Positions 8,322-16,687 of a DNA stretch of 64,000 nucleotides are shown piece by piece (the stretch's first letter is position 1; each line of letters starts with the position of its first letter). Made by a program: the position numbers and the translations under genes. The stretch covers positions 186,001-250,000 of the forward strand of contig NZ_OY730249.1 of NCBI RefSeq assembly GCF_963422545.1. Reading direction: 5' to 3'. The stretch is from an uncultured Flavobacterium sp. (GTDB taxonomy: Bacteria; Bacteroidota; Bacteroidia; Flavobacteriales; Flavobacteriaceae). The notes under the pieces were generated by a model. That model was not told the DNA's origin and did no database searches. It saw only the letters and a list, made by a program, of their open reading frames with translations.

Positions 8322-8343
8322 AGTTTTCTAACCGTAAAGTTTT

Positions 8344-8386
8344 TTACCGCAAAGGCGCGAAGGTTTCACAAAGTTCGCAAAGTTTT
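8344..8386. repeat. ACCGCAAAGG...CGCAAAG dispersed repeat
   Basis: This is one arm of the CGCAAAG repeat family also seen at 902-1019, 34733-34780, 42170-42225 and 62002-62147. It directly precedes ogt. Confidence 0.6.
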
Positions 8387-8389
8387 TTT

Positions 8390-8492
8390 AAACCATATAA
8401 GTTATACAAGTAATTTAAGTTTTTATTGTTTTGAGGGTCAAAAAGTTTAGTAAGCCATATTTAAATGAACTTATATAACTTATATGGTTTAA
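8390..8492. repeat. Inverted pair of the AACCATATAAGTTATA repeat
   Basis: Arms lie at 8390-8418 and 8461-8492 and are imperfectly complementary, separated by about 42 nt. The right arm overlaps the last codons of the epimerase-like gene (stop at 8489). The same sequence occurs singly at 6934-6966. No protein is encoded. Confidence 0.75.
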
Positions 8493-9325
8493 TAATTCTT
8501 CAAATTAAACTTATAATTTAAAAGGCTTTCGATTTTTTCACTCGAAATAACCTTTTTGATATTCGATTTTTCAGAACTGAACTTTGGTAAAATTAAGTTC
8601 TGTTCTTTTGCTTGTTGCGTATAATATTCTTCTCGACTTGGATGAAAAGGCACAACAGCGTTAAAAACTTCATTCCATTTTGATTGCTTAATGATTTCTT
8701 CAATGATGCTGATACAATCATTTTGATGAATTAAATTTATGGGCGCGTCCGGGTTTTCGAGATTTTCTTTTCCTGCCAAATGTTTAATCGGATGACGATC
8801 TTCGCCAATTAATCCGCCAAAGCGTAAAATTGTGGTTTCGAAGTTTTGATTTTTTTGCAAAAGAGCTTCCGCCAAAAGCAATTGTTTGCCACTTTCCGTT
8901 TCCGGATTCGGAATAGTTTCTTCTGCAATAATTCCATTTTCATTGCCATAAACTGCCGTTGAACTTACAAAAAGTACTTTTTTTACAGTTGATTTTTCTA
9001 TAAACGGAATCAGGTTTTTGATTTTTTCGACGAAAAGCTTTCGCGAAGAATCATCATTGTTTCCTTTTAGTTTTGGCGGAATATCAATAATCAGGATTTC
9101 GCTTTTGGTTAAAAAAGAGTTTATACTTTCTGAGACACTTTCGCTTTCAAGTGCTCCTTCGACTTCGCTCAGGATGACTAAAAACGGATTTATCCCTGAA
9201 TCTTTCAGAATAGAAAGTTTGTTTTCAGAAGTTGTTGATCCGTTTACTGAATTTCCTTTTTCGATTAGTTTTTTTGCCAAAGGCAGTCCAAGCCAGCCGC
9301 AGCCCAATATGCTTATTTTAGTCAT
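8489..9325 (-). CDS. NAD(P)-dependent epimerase/SDR-like protein (YeeZ-type)
   Basis: A 278-aa extended-SDR-like protein. The N-terminal Rossmann motif is GCGWLGLPLAKKL (GxGxxG), followed by the short-chain dehydrogenase catalytic pair in FVSSTAVYG and a substrate region with ILRFGGLIGEDRHP and NLIHQNDCISIIEEI. Homologues are annotated as NAD-dependent epimerases of unknown substrate. Oddity: around residues 49-63 the loop reads LVILSEVEGALESES, encoded by a dispersed intergenic repeat (CTTCGACTTCGCTCAGGAT at 9159-9177 on the plus strand) that sits in frame. The C-terminus overlaps a second repeat. A TAACTTTG box lies at 9343-9350. Confidence 0.8.
   Translation of the reverse strand: MTKISILGCGWLGLPLAKKLIEKGNSVNGSTTSENKLSILKDSGINPFLVILSEVEGALESESVSESINSFLTKSEILIIDIPPKLKGNNDDSSRKLFVEKIKNLIPFIEKSTVKKVLFVSSTAVYGNENGIIAEETIPNPETESGKQLLLAEALLQKNQNFETTILRFGGLIGEDRHPIKHLAGKENLENPDAPINLIHQNDCISIIEEIIKQSKWNEVFNAVVPFHPSREEYYTQQAKEQNLILPKFSSEKSNIKKVISSEKIESLLNYKFNLKNY
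9151..9180. repeat. CTTCGACTTCGCTCAGGATGAC repeat inside a coding region
   Basis: This copy is inserted in frame in the epimerase-like gene and encodes VILSEVEGA. A diverged copy in the opposite orientation lies in the gap at 34792-34815 (GTCAGGCTGAGCGGAGTCGA). Confidence 0.75.
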
Positions 9326-9342
9326 TTTTTCTTTTAAAGGTG

Positions 9343-9350
9343 CAAAGTTA
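9343..9350 (-). promoter_or_regulatory. -7 promoter box (TAACTTTG) of the epimerase-like gene
   Basis: TAACTTTG on the minus strand lies 17 nt before the ATG. A TTTG at 9367-9370 could be the -33 element (16-nt spacer). The region also consists of AAAGGTNCA-type repeats, so chance matches are possible. Confidence 0.4.
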
Positions 9351-9438
9351 CAAAGGTTCAGAGGTGCAAAGGTTTTATTTTACAAAAAGAAAATCCGTGA
9401 AATCTGCTGAATCTGCGTGAAATAAAAAAATTATGAGA

Positions 9439-9888
9439 TTACAAATTTAGAGTAAAACGAACTTTGTCTTTTCCTTTTCCGCCAATTCTGTTGTAGAATT
9501 TTATGGCTCTTTCGTTAAATTCCGGTGTTTGCCATTGTATGTTGACACAGTTTTTTTCCGTTCCGATTTGTTTTAGCTTTTCGATTAGGATTTCACCAAT
9601 TCCCAAACCTCTCGTTTCTTCTTCCAGAAACAAGCAATCCATGTATATGAAAGTTGCAGCATCCCAAGTCGAATAATCAAAAGTATAAGAAACATATCCT
9701 ACAATGTCATTATCCGTTGCAACCACTAAACAATACAGTTTTGGTAGTTTGTCAAATAAAGCTTTTTTAAGTCTGTCTTCTTTTCCTTCCGGAGAATAAT
9801 CGGCTTTCTCAAATTCAGCGTGTTTTTGACAAAGTACAACCAGTTTTGGTAGATCTGAGACTTCACAATTTCTTATTGAATATTCCAT
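9439..9888 (-). CDS. GNAT family N-acetyltransferase
   Basis: A 149-aa single-domain acetyltransferase. The acetyl-CoA-binding motif A is visible as FLEEETRGLGIGEILIEKLK, preceded by the YMDCLF strand and followed by QWQTPEFNERAIKFYNRIGG, the classic motif-B region. The substrate (amine, polyamine or antibiotic) cannot be deduced. Its start codon lies inside the last 16 nt of the upstream LysR gene, so the two are translationally coupled. The LysR protein may regulate its own operon. Confidence 0.88.
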   Translation of the reverse strand: MEYSIRNCEVSDLPKLVVLCQKHAEFEKADYSPEGKEDRLKKALFDKLPKLYCLVVATDNDIVGYVSYTFDYSTWDAATFIYMDCLFLEEETRGLGIGEILIEKLKQIGTEKNCVNIQWQTPEFNERAIKFYNRIGGKGKDKVRFTLNL

Positions 9889-10775
9889 TGAAGATTGATT
9901 TCGTTTTGTAAAAAGGTGATAAAATGATGGAAATAATCCGGATATTCCTGATTTTCTCTAATAGCGATAAAGTGTTTTCTTTTTAAACCGTTCTTTCCAA
10001 TTTTAACGGCTTTTATGGGATTGTTTTTCAAATGTGGTAACAATGCCCATTTTGCCATAGACATTACGCCCATATCGGCTTTTACCATCTCTAGTGATGC
10101 TTCGGTCAATGGGAGAGGTGTGATTTTCTTTGGAGTTACTTTGGCTGGAGCCAAAACAAATTGATGAATCGTTACGGTTTCCATCGGAAGGGAATGAATC
10201 AGTAAATGTTCGTTGACAAAATCTTCGGCAACAACATATTTTTTATTAGCCCATGCGTGATTTTCAGAAACTGCCATAACAACTTCGTCTTGAAATAGTT
10301 CAATATATTTGATGTTATTGTCTTTGATCTGATCACTGATGATCGCAATATCGATTGTGTTTTCTAATAATTTTTGGAGTGGAATATGTGTAGCTTCAGT
10401 TATGATTTTCAGTTCAACATTTGGATATAAATTATGAAATTGCTTTAAAACCGGTGGAAGCCAGTGATAACTTGAATAACATTCGGTACTGATTCTGATT
10501 TCGCCGTGTTCGCCATAAACCATTTGTTTGATTTGCGATTGGGTTTGAGAGAGTTTGTCCAGAATTTCGTTGGCAAGGTCATAGATTTTTTCGCCAGCTT
10601 TAGTCAAAACCAGTTTTTTGTTTGTTCTCAGAAAAATAGGAGTTCCCAATTGATATTCAGCTTCTTTGAGTTGGTGGCTCAAGGCTGATTGCGTCAAATG
10701 CAATTTGTCAATGGCTTTGGTAATACTTCCTTCTTCAACAATTGCTTTTATTAATCTTAAATGACGGATTTCCAT
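9873..10775 (-). CDS. LysR-type transcriptional regulator (MetR-like)
   Basis: A 300-aa regulator with an N-terminal winged HTH (about residues 1-60: GSITKAIDKLHLTQSALSHQ) and a C-terminal periplasmic-binding-protein-like effector domain. The spacing SALSHQLKEAEYQLGTPIF resembles MetR, which senses homocysteine, but the effector cannot be read from sequence. It is divergent from the rhodanese gene across a 144-nt gap, the usual arrangement for a LysR target. It overlaps the GNAT gene by 16 nt. Sulfur-related regulation is a reasonable inference, not shown. Confidence 0.9.
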   Translation of the reverse strand: MEIRHLRLIKAIVEEGSITKAIDKLHLTQSALSHQLKEAEYQLGTPIFLRTNKKLVLTKAGEKIYDLANEILDKLSQTQSQIKQMVYGEHGEIRISTECYSSYHWLPPVLKQFHNLYPNVELKIITEATHIPLQKLLENTIDIAIISDQIKDNNIKYIELFQDEVVMAVSENHAWANKKYVVAEDFVNEHLLIHSLPMETVTIHQFVLAPAKVTPKKITPLPLTEASLEMVKADMGVMSMAKWALLPHLKNNPIKAVKIGKNGLKRKHFIAIRENQEYPDYFHHFITFLQNEINLQWNIQ

Positions 10776-10883
10776 TTTTGAGAGTTTATATACAAAGAAA
10801 CGAAAATTTAAGATGGCTTTTCTATGAAAAAAAGTAATGAAAGTGATGAATTCTTTTCGTTTTTATGGAAAGATATGGTGGAT

Positions 10884-10891
10884 TACTTTTG
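10884..10891 (+). promoter_or_regulatory. -7 promoter box (TACTTTTG) of the rhodanese gene
   Basis: TACTTTTG matches TAnnTTTG and lies 28 nt before the ATG at 10920, in the divergent gap shared with the LysR gene. No convincing -33 element is present, which would fit activator dependence. Confidence 0.5.
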
Positions 10892-10919
10892 AAAAACAAA
10901 TCATTAAAACAGTAAAAAC

Positions 10920-11315
10920 ATGGAAACGCAAATTAAACATTATGAGAATAAACTAGCCTTTGAAATGGATCCGTCTGATTTATTTGATGCTTTGAATAAT
11001 GGCGAAAAAGTAATTGTTATTGATGCCAGAAAGGCTTTTGGGTTTGAGGCAGAACATATTCCGACAGCGATTAATATTCCGCATCGTGAAATGACGATTG
11101 AAACTACAAGCCATTTAGATAAAGAGGTTTTATATGTGACTTATTGCGACGGAATTGGCTGTAATGCTTCAACAAAAGGTGCTTTGAATATGGCAAAACT
11201 AGGTTTTAAGGTAAAAGAACTGATTGGAGGAATCGAGTGGTGGAAGTTTGATGGTTATGCTACCGAAGGGACAAATGGTGTAAAAGCAGGTTTGAAAATT
11301 GAATGTGCTTGTTAA
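10920..11315 (+). CDS. Rhodanese-like domain protein
   Basis: A 131-aa single-domain rhodanese. The fold is visible from VIVIDARKAFGFEAEHIPTA (substrate-entry Asp and Glu-His) to the active-site loop TYCDGIGCNASTKGA. In that loop Cys76 is the likely persulfide-forming residue and Cys81 is nearby. Such proteins move sulfane sulfur; the physiological acceptor is unknown. It is divergent from the MetR-like LysR regulator. A hairpin terminator at 11379-11406 follows. Confidence 0.88.
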   Translation: METQIKHYENKLAFEMDPSDLFDALNNGEKVIVIDARKAFGFEAEHIPTAINIPHREMTIETTSHLDKEVLYVTYCDGIGCNASTKGALNMAKLGFKVKELIGGIEWWKFDGYATEGTNGVKAGLKIECAC

Positions 11316-11378
11316 TTTTCTAGGTACAAAGGTTCAAAGTTGCAAAGGCTCAAAGGTTTCTCAACATATCTAAAAATA

Positions 11379-11406
11379 AAAAGCACTATGAAAATAGTGC
11401 TTTTTT
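11379..11406. terminator. Bidirectional terminator after the rhodanese and SRPBCC genes
   Basis: An 11-bp stem AAAAGCACTAT/ATAGTGCTTTT with GAAA loop and flanking A and T runs, between converging genes. Confidence 0.85.
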
Positions 11407-11447
11407 AATCTTTGCATCTCTGTACCTTTGCTTCTTTGAACCTAATT

Positions 11448-11867
11448 TTAAGATTCGATTAAAGCTTTTAAACCTTGTAGAATTGGGTTTTCGTCGCCTT
11501 GAGGCTCTTCCTGAACTGCACCCGGACGATTGTCTTCCTGAATGATTTCAAGTTTTACTTTCTGATTTTCTTCAGATAAAATATAACTCATTATAAAATA
11601 ATTCTCAGGTTTATCTTCTAATTCTGGTCTTGGGAAAAACAAAGAATACTTGATTTTCTGATTCGGAGTAACTTCTAAAACAGTTCCCCATTGCTCAAAA
11701 ACCTGACCTTCCCATTCGTTTCTAAATCTGATTTCGTTACCAACTTCCCAGTCTGTAATTAAATCACTTCCGTATTGCCATTGTTTGACTAATTCTGGTT
11801 GAGTCAATGTATTCCAAACTTTTTTTAATGTAGAATTCAGGTGGATTGTAGAAATATTTGTTGCCAT
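11448..11867 (-). CDS. SRPBCC (AHSA1-like) domain protein
   Basis: A 139-aa START/SRPBCC-fold protein. The features are the opening STLKKVWNTLTQPELVKQW, the strand FEQWGTVLEVTPNQKIKYSLF and the closing helix with LQGLKALIES. Members of this AHSA1/ATPase-activator-like subfamily bind hydrophobic ligands or act on Hsp90-type chaperones; the bacterial role is usually unknown. It lies 11 nt after the M28 peptidase gene on the same strand and is probably the last gene of that operon. Confidence 0.82.
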   Translation of the reverse strand: MATNISTIHLNSTLKKVWNTLTQPELVKQWQYGSDLITDWEVGNEIRFRNEWEGQVFEQWGTVLEVTPNQKIKYSLFFPRPELEDKPENYFIMSYILSEENQKVKLEIIQEDNRPGAVQEEPQGDENPILQGLKALIES

Positions 11868-11878
11868 AACAAGTGTTT

Positions 11879-14272
11879 TTATTGTGGTTTTACAATAGGC
11901 TTTAAGCTGTCTTTTGCGATAATAGCAGTGTCTTTTACTGCCGTTGCAGGTGCGATTGGTGCTACTGGGGCAATATATTTTTTAATTTTTTGCTGAATTA
12001 GTACAGCATCGTTCAAAACAAAAGGTGTTGGCATCATCCAGTCACTTCTTGGTTTAATCTTAAACAATGGGTTTGTCATTAAATCAAATGAACTTTCAAT
12101 TAGATCCATGTCAAAAACAGACGATTTTTTGATGTAGAATTCCATTACAAGCGGTTCATTACCCACAACATAATACGATAAAAGTCGCATTCCTTCTCGT
12201 TCTAACTCATTTCCTTTTTGTCCTAAAGTAGAAACGTTATTTGCTTTAAAATTATAAAATGTCATTTTAGGATTTGCATAAATATCGTATCGGTTTACTT
12301 TACGGTTTGGCGTAATTTTTATTTTTAGATATCTGTTATTCCCAACAACACTGTCTTGTAAAAATGCGATTGTTGGCTTTGGTATATCGACAACCGGCGC
12401 AATTGCACTATAGGTAAATCCTGAATTGTATTTGCTGGATATTGGCAGATTGTTTAAGCCAACTGCTTTTTGATTTTTTTCGCCTAAATAGCTTTTGGTC
12501 CAATCGTCTAAATTCACATCATAAGTAGTCCAGATTGCAGCGTTTGTATTGGCATTGTAAACATATAATAAGCTGTTTGATTTTGCTTTTCCGTGCTCAT
12601 AATCTGAATGATATCCTGCGTAAGCAAAAAAGCCAATCGAAGCAATAAAAAAGACTATTGTCCAGGCTCCTTTTTTAGCAAATGAACCAAATATTGGCAG
12701 TAATAACCCAAAAGCTAAAACGGTTAGAACGGAACTTCCGTAAAGGATTTTAAGACCCAAACCTATTGGGAACATAACAATAAAAGGCGCTATTATTACT
12801 AAAGCCGGAATAGAAAACAATAAATTTAAACCTAAACTATAATGTTGTGTCAGAACAAAAATCCCAAATAATAGTATTCCAAAATAAACCGGAATAATCA
12901 GGAAGCCAGCTCCCGTTAAGCTGTTGGCAAGAAACGCATTGATGATGATCCAAAGAAGTAAAGGAGCAACAAAATGATTCATTGTAACTTTTGTTTCTGA
13001 GAAATTATGGTAGAATGCAAAACAAATCGCAATGCTAAGCGTTACAAAAGCTCCTATGTAAGCATGACCATTGTAGGTAAATCCGTTAAGGAGATCAGAG
13101 TATTGAGGATAAATCTGTAATACTATTTTCCATCCTAAAAAGGTAACCAAACCTGCAATAATTATGGATCCCAGTAGTGGTATAAATCCTTTGAAGATTT
13201 CTCTAAAATTAATAACGCGTTTTGCTTTTCCGATGAAAATAAAGAGAATTAATAATCCTAAAGCAATAAAAGTCATTGGAGCAACCCATGAAAAAGGATA
13301 GCTAATGAATGAAAACGGTACACTAAAATAAACATCATCGTCATTTGAATTTGTAGCGTTTAAATCAGTATTTGCAAAGTATTTTAACAAAGGCATCAGA
13401 TAAGTTCCCTGATGTGCCAATGTTGTTTTACTTAAATGCTGAACATCATCTTGTTGAGTATGATAATTATAATGTCCGTCTATAAAGGCAAAGTTGAATC
13501 CCTGAATGTTTCCTTGTTCTCTAAAAACGGTTAAATCTGTATCATTTGGAAGCATTTTGTAAATGCTGTACATCAAAGAGTTTGAAACCGGATAAGTTGT
13601 TTTTGCATTCGAAAATTCTTTGACAAGAGCTTCGTTTCCTTTATTGGTTTCCATTAACATATAACTTGGCCCTGAAGAACCGCGCGCTTCAAAGTTGATA
13701 ACCAAACCTACATCTTTTGCCCACGGATGTTTATTTACAAAGAGTGCGGCACCATTTAAACCCAATTCTTCTGCATCTGAAAAAAGGATAATTATGTCAT
13801 TTTTATGAGGTTGTTTAGAATATAAAAAAGCACGAACTCCTTCTAGTATAGTTGCAACGCCTGAGGCATCGTCACTTGCGCCTTTAGAAAAAGAGTGTGG
13901 CGCACTGTCATAATGAGAAAGCAATAAAAGTGCTTTAGAGTTATTTGTTCCTTTTATGCGAGCCAGAATATTTTTGGATTTTACCAAAAGTCCTTTGTCG
14001 TTGAGTGTAAATCCTTCCTGTATACTTGTTTCTAATCCAATTCTATTAAGTTCCAGCTTTAGATAATTGGCAACTAATTCATGATTTGTTGAGCCTACGT
14101 AATGGGGTTTTTGCGCAATAATCTCGACTTGATTTAAGGCTCTTTCGGTAGAAAAATCGGCAAGTGCTTCATCATTTTTTGAAATATATTGGGGCATCAT
14201 TGTGGCGTAAATAACGCCTAGAATTGCTAGAATGCAGGCGATGCCTAGAATTGAGGTCGGATTTTTTTTCAT
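11879..14272 (-). CDS. M28-family zinc aminopeptidase with a multi-TM C-terminal region
   Basis: A 797-aa membrane protein. A signal anchor (residues 10-27) is followed by an M28 peptidase domain. Its zinc ligands are recognisable: His120 and Asp122 in LLSHYDSAPHS, Asp134 in KGASDDASGVA, and Glu168/Glu169 in FSDAEELGLNG, with a further ligand region at NFEARGSSGP. Next come about eight hydrophobic segments (roughly residues 330-580) and a periplasmic C-terminal domain. The architecture resembles ER metallopeptidase/Fxna-like proteins. It should cleave N-terminal residues from peptides in the periplasm. It is operonic with the zinc-finger and SRPBCC genes. Confidence 0.88.
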   Translation of the reverse strand: MKKNPTSILGIACILAILGVIYATMMPQYISKNDEALADFSTERALNQVEIIAQKPHYVGSTNHELVANYLKLELNRIGLETSIQEGFTLNDKGLLVKSKNILARIKGTNNSKALLLLSHYDSAPHSFSKGASDDASGVATILEGVRAFLYSKQPHKNDIIILFSDAEELGLNGAALFVNKHPWAKDVGLVINFEARGSSGPSYMLMETNKGNEALVKEFSNAKTTYPVSNSLMYSIYKMLPNDTDLTVFREQGNIQGFNFAFIDGHYNYHTQQDDVQHLSKTTLAHQGTYLMPLLKYFANTDLNATNSNDDDVYFSVPFSFISYPFSWVAPMTFIALGLLILFIFIGKAKRVINFREIFKGFIPLLGSIIIAGLVTFLGWKIVLQIYPQYSDLLNGFTYNGHAYIGAFVTLSIAICFAFYHNFSETKVTMNHFVAPLLLWIIINAFLANSLTGAGFLIIPVYFGILLFGIFVLTQHYSLGLNLLFSIPALVIIAPFIVMFPIGLGLKILYGSSVLTVLAFGLLLPIFGSFAKKGAWTIVFFIASIGFFAYAGYHSDYEHGKAKSNSLLYVYNANTNAAIWTTYDVNLDDWTKSYLGEKNQKAVGLNNLPISSKYNSGFTYSAIAPVVDIPKPTIAFLQDSVVGNNRYLKIKITPNRKVNRYDIYANPKMTFYNFKANNVSTLGQKGNELEREGMRLLSYYVVGNEPLVMEFYIKKSSVFDMDLIESSFDLMTNPLFKIKPRSDWMMPTPFVLNDAVLIQQKIKKYIAPVAPIAPATAVKDTAIIAKDSLKPIVKPQ

Positions 14273-14284
14273 GATTGATAAGTA

Positions 14285-14632
14285 CTAAATTTCTTTTTTT
14301 ACGAGCATAAAATAATCATTGTCTAAAGAGCGATATCCTTGATCGTACAGGAAATAGTAGGTGTTTCCTGTTTTTGTTTGTAAAACATTCGTAAAAAAGT
14401 CGAAGTCAAAACCTTTGTTTATCATTTTATCCCGTGTTGCTTTTGATTTGCCATCAGTATTTAGTTCGGACAAAATACGGTAATTTTTTCGTAATTTGTT
14501 GTTTACATTACGCATGAAATTAGTACTATCTTTATTTATTTTGTTATTGTAGGCATTACGGCAACTGTCTGAACAGAATTTTTTATCTTCTCTACCTACA
14601 AGTTTTTCGGAGCATTCGAGGCAAGTTTTCAT
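14285..14632 (-). CDS. Small protein with N-terminal FCS/DUF2116-type zinc finger
   Basis: A 115-aa protein. Residues 4-24 form a treble-clef-like zinc finger: CLEC, then KKFCSDSCRNAY (CxxC and CxxxC). The remaining 90 residues are basic and helical (MRNVNNKLRKNYRILSELN) and end in a hydrophobic beta stretch (NTYYFLYDQGYRSL). I do not recognise the C-terminal part. Its start overlaps the stop of the GNAT-nitrilase gene by 4 nt (ATGA-type coupling), and the M28 peptidase gene begins 12 nt downstream. Nucleic-acid or protein binding is a guess from the finger type. Confidence 0.78.
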   Translation of the reverse strand: MKTCLECSEKLVGREDKKFCSDSCRNAYNNKINKDSTNFMRNVNNKLRKNYRILSELNTDGKSKATRDKMINKGFDFDFFTNVLQTKTGNTYYFLYDQGYRSLDNDYFMLVKKEI

Positions 14633-16158
14633 GAATCTATTTTTTTAATTTCATATAAATCAGTTCTTCGGTCTTTTAATATTCGTACACTTCCGTGTTC
14701 ATGAAGTTCTTTAAGTAGGTTTAAATCAACATCAACAATCAGTGTCATTTCGGTATTTGGTGTTGCTTCGGCTTTTATCCCGTTACTCGGAAAAGCGAAA
14801 TCAGATGGCGTAAAAACAGAAGCTTGTGCATACTGAATGTCCATATTGTTCACTTTTGGAAGGTTTCCAACACAGCCGGCAATGGCGACGTAACATTCAT
14901 TCTCTATTGCACGAGCTTGTGAACAATGTTTGACGCGTGTGTAGGCATTTTGCGTATCAGTCAAAAACGGAACAAATAAAATATTCATTCCTTCGTTTGC
15001 TAAAATTCTCGAAAGTTCGGGGAATTCAACATCATAGCAAATCAAAATTCCAATTTTACCACAATCCGTATCAAAAGTTTTAAATTGCGATCCGCCTTTC
15101 ATTCCCCAATGCTGCACTTCATTTGGTGTTACATGAATTTTGGTGTATATCTCTGAAGTCCCGTCTCTTTTGCATAGAAAGCCAACATTATACAAATTGC
15201 CATTTTCCAGATAAGGCATGCTTCCTGAAATAATATTGATATTGTAGGAGATTGCAAATTCCTGAAAACGCTTTTTGATAGGTTCAGAATATCTGGCAAG
15301 TTCACGAATTGCTTCTGCTTCTGACAGATGATTATAATCGGCCATTAAAGGCGCAATGAAAAGCTCGGGAAATAATGCAAAATCACTTCCGTAACCTGAA
15401 ACGACATCGATAAAAAATTCTGCTTGCTCGAAAAATTCTTCAATATTGTTTAGCGGACGCATTTGCCATTGAATTAGTCCCAAACGAATTACACTTTTTT
15501 CGAGATTAATTAGTTTTGGACTTTCGTCATAATAAACATTATTCCATTCTAAAAGAACAGCAAATTCTTTTGATTCTTCGTCGCCTTCTAAATAGTTTTT
15601 AATAATTCTCAATACATGAAAATCATTGCTTAACTGAAAAGATAAAACAGGATCATGTAATTCCTTATGTTTTACTTTTTCGATATAGTTTTTGGGAGAT
15701 AATTTTTTGGCGTATTGACCATAATTCGGAATCCTGCCTGCAAAAACTATTGCCTTTAGATTAAGTTGTTCACAAAGTTCTTTTCGGGCATCATATAAAC
15801 GGCGTCCTAATCGTAAACCGCGATAATTGGGGTGTATAAAAACATCGATTCCGTATAAAATTTCTGCGTTTTTATTGTGTGTTGAGAAGGTATAATCTCC
15901 AAGAATTTGTCTGTAATTGTGTCTTTTATCAACCAGTTTTTCATCGACAATAAGCGATAATGCTGATCCAACCACTTTTCCGTCTGCGAGAATAACGATT
16001 TGACCTTCCGGGAAAATTGAAAGCAATCTTTTGATATCATCCTCGTTCCAATAGGAGTCTGCCATTTCAGGATACGATTCAACCATTGAGTCTTTCAATT
16101 GTTTATAATCGTCAAATTCTAAATTTCGCAACTCAACTTTATTGATTTTGGTTTGCAT
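14629..16158 (-). CDS. GNAT acetyltransferase-carbon-nitrogen hydrolase fusion
   Basis: A 509-aa two-domain protein. Residues 1-190 are a GNAT domain (DVFIHPNYRGLRLGRRLYDAR motif A, IVFAGRIPNYG). Residues about 225-500 are a nitrilase-superfamily amidase with the Glu-Lys-Cys triad visible in FALFPELFIAP, YTKIHVTPNE and GILICYDVEFPE. This fusion is known in many bacteria, but its reaction is not settled. An amide made and cleaved in one protein, or acyl transfer to an amine, are both conceivable. It has a strong promoter (TTTG-N18-TATATTTG at 16175-16204). It is the first gene of a four-gene minus-strand operon and is divergent from ssb. Confidence 0.92.
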   Translation of the reverse strand: MQTKINKVELRNLEFDDYKQLKDSMVESYPEMADSYWNEDDIKRLLSIFPEGQIVILADGKVVGSALSLIVDEKLVDKRHNYRQILGDYTFSTHNKNAEILYGIDVFIHPNYRGLRLGRRLYDARKELCEQLNLKAIVFAGRIPNYGQYAKKLSPKNYIEKVKHKELHDPVLSFQLSNDFHVLRIIKNYLEGDEESKEFAVLLEWNNVYYDESPKLINLEKSVIRLGLIQWQMRPLNNIEEFFEQAEFFIDVVSGYGSDFALFPELFIAPLMADYNHLSEAEAIRELARYSEPIKKRFQEFAISYNINIISGSMPYLENGNLYNVGFLCKRDGTSEIYTKIHVTPNEVQHWGMKGGSQFKTFDTDCGKIGILICYDVEFPELSRILANEGMNILFVPFLTDTQNAYTRVKHCSQARAIENECYVAIAGCVGNLPKVNNMDIQYAQASVFTPSDFAFPSNGIKAEATPNTEMTLIVDVDLNLLKELHEHGSVRILKDRRTDLYEIKKIDS

Positions 16159-16174
16159 ATCGTAAGATTTATCT

Positions 16175-16204
16175 CAAATATACGAAATTATTTCCATTTA
16201 CAAA
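16175..16204 (-). promoter_or_regulatory. Bacteroidota promoter, TTTG-N18-TATATTTG, of the GNAT-nitrilase operon
   Basis: On the minus strand the -33 TTTG (16201-16204) and the -7 box TATATTTG (16175-16182) are separated by 18 nt, close to the described Bacteroidota consensus. This is the best-formed promoter in the window and lies 16 nt before the ATG. Confidence 0.75.
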
Positions 16205-16332
16205 CGCTTACAAATAATTACAACCGAAAGTAAATAGTTTACAGTCGAATACTTTTTGAGTGGGTTCAGATCTTTGCCTCGTTGAATTTGATAAACGAAT
16301 TCTTTTATATGAACATTTAAATAGTAAAAGCC

Positions 16333-16665
16333 ATGAACGGAATGAAAAACAGAGTACAATTGATTGGAAACGTAGGAAACGATCCAGAAATTAAAACATT
16401 AGAAAACGGAAGAAAACTAGCGCATTTGAATATCGCAACAAATGAAAGATATACAAATGATAAAGGTGAAAAAATCGAACAAACAGAGTGGCATCGCGTT
16501 ACAGCCTGGGGAAAAACTGCTGAAATTATCGAAAAGTATGTTGAAAAAGGAAAAGAAGTTGGTATCGAAGGAAAGCTAATTCACAGAAGTTATGAAGACA
16601 AAAATGGTGAAAAGAGATATGTAACTGAAGTTGTTGTGAATGAGATTTTGCTTCTCAGTAAATAA
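16333..16665 (+). CDS. ssb: Single-stranded DNA-binding protein, short tail-less type
   Basis: A 110-aa SSB consisting of one OB fold: NRVQLIGNVGNDPEIKTLENG, LAHLNIATNERY, TEWHRVTAWGKTAEIIEKYV, and GKLIHRSYEDKNGEKRY. It ends in VVVNEILLLSK right after the OB fold. The Gly/Gln-rich linker and acidic DDDIPF-type C-terminal tip that recruits repair and replication partners are missing. It is therefore probably a second, accessory SSB rather than the main replication SSB, which is usually around 140-150 aa. The start may be Met1 or Met4. It is transcribed alone and followed by the palindrome at 16688-16720. Confidence 0.92.
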   Translation: MNGMKNRVQLIGNVGNDPEIKTLENGRKLAHLNIATNERYTNDKGEKIEQTEWHRVTAWGKTAEIIEKYVEKGKEVGIEGKLIHRSYEDKNGEKRYVTEVVVNEILLLSK

Positions 16666-16687
16666 GCTTAATAAGATTTGATATTTC

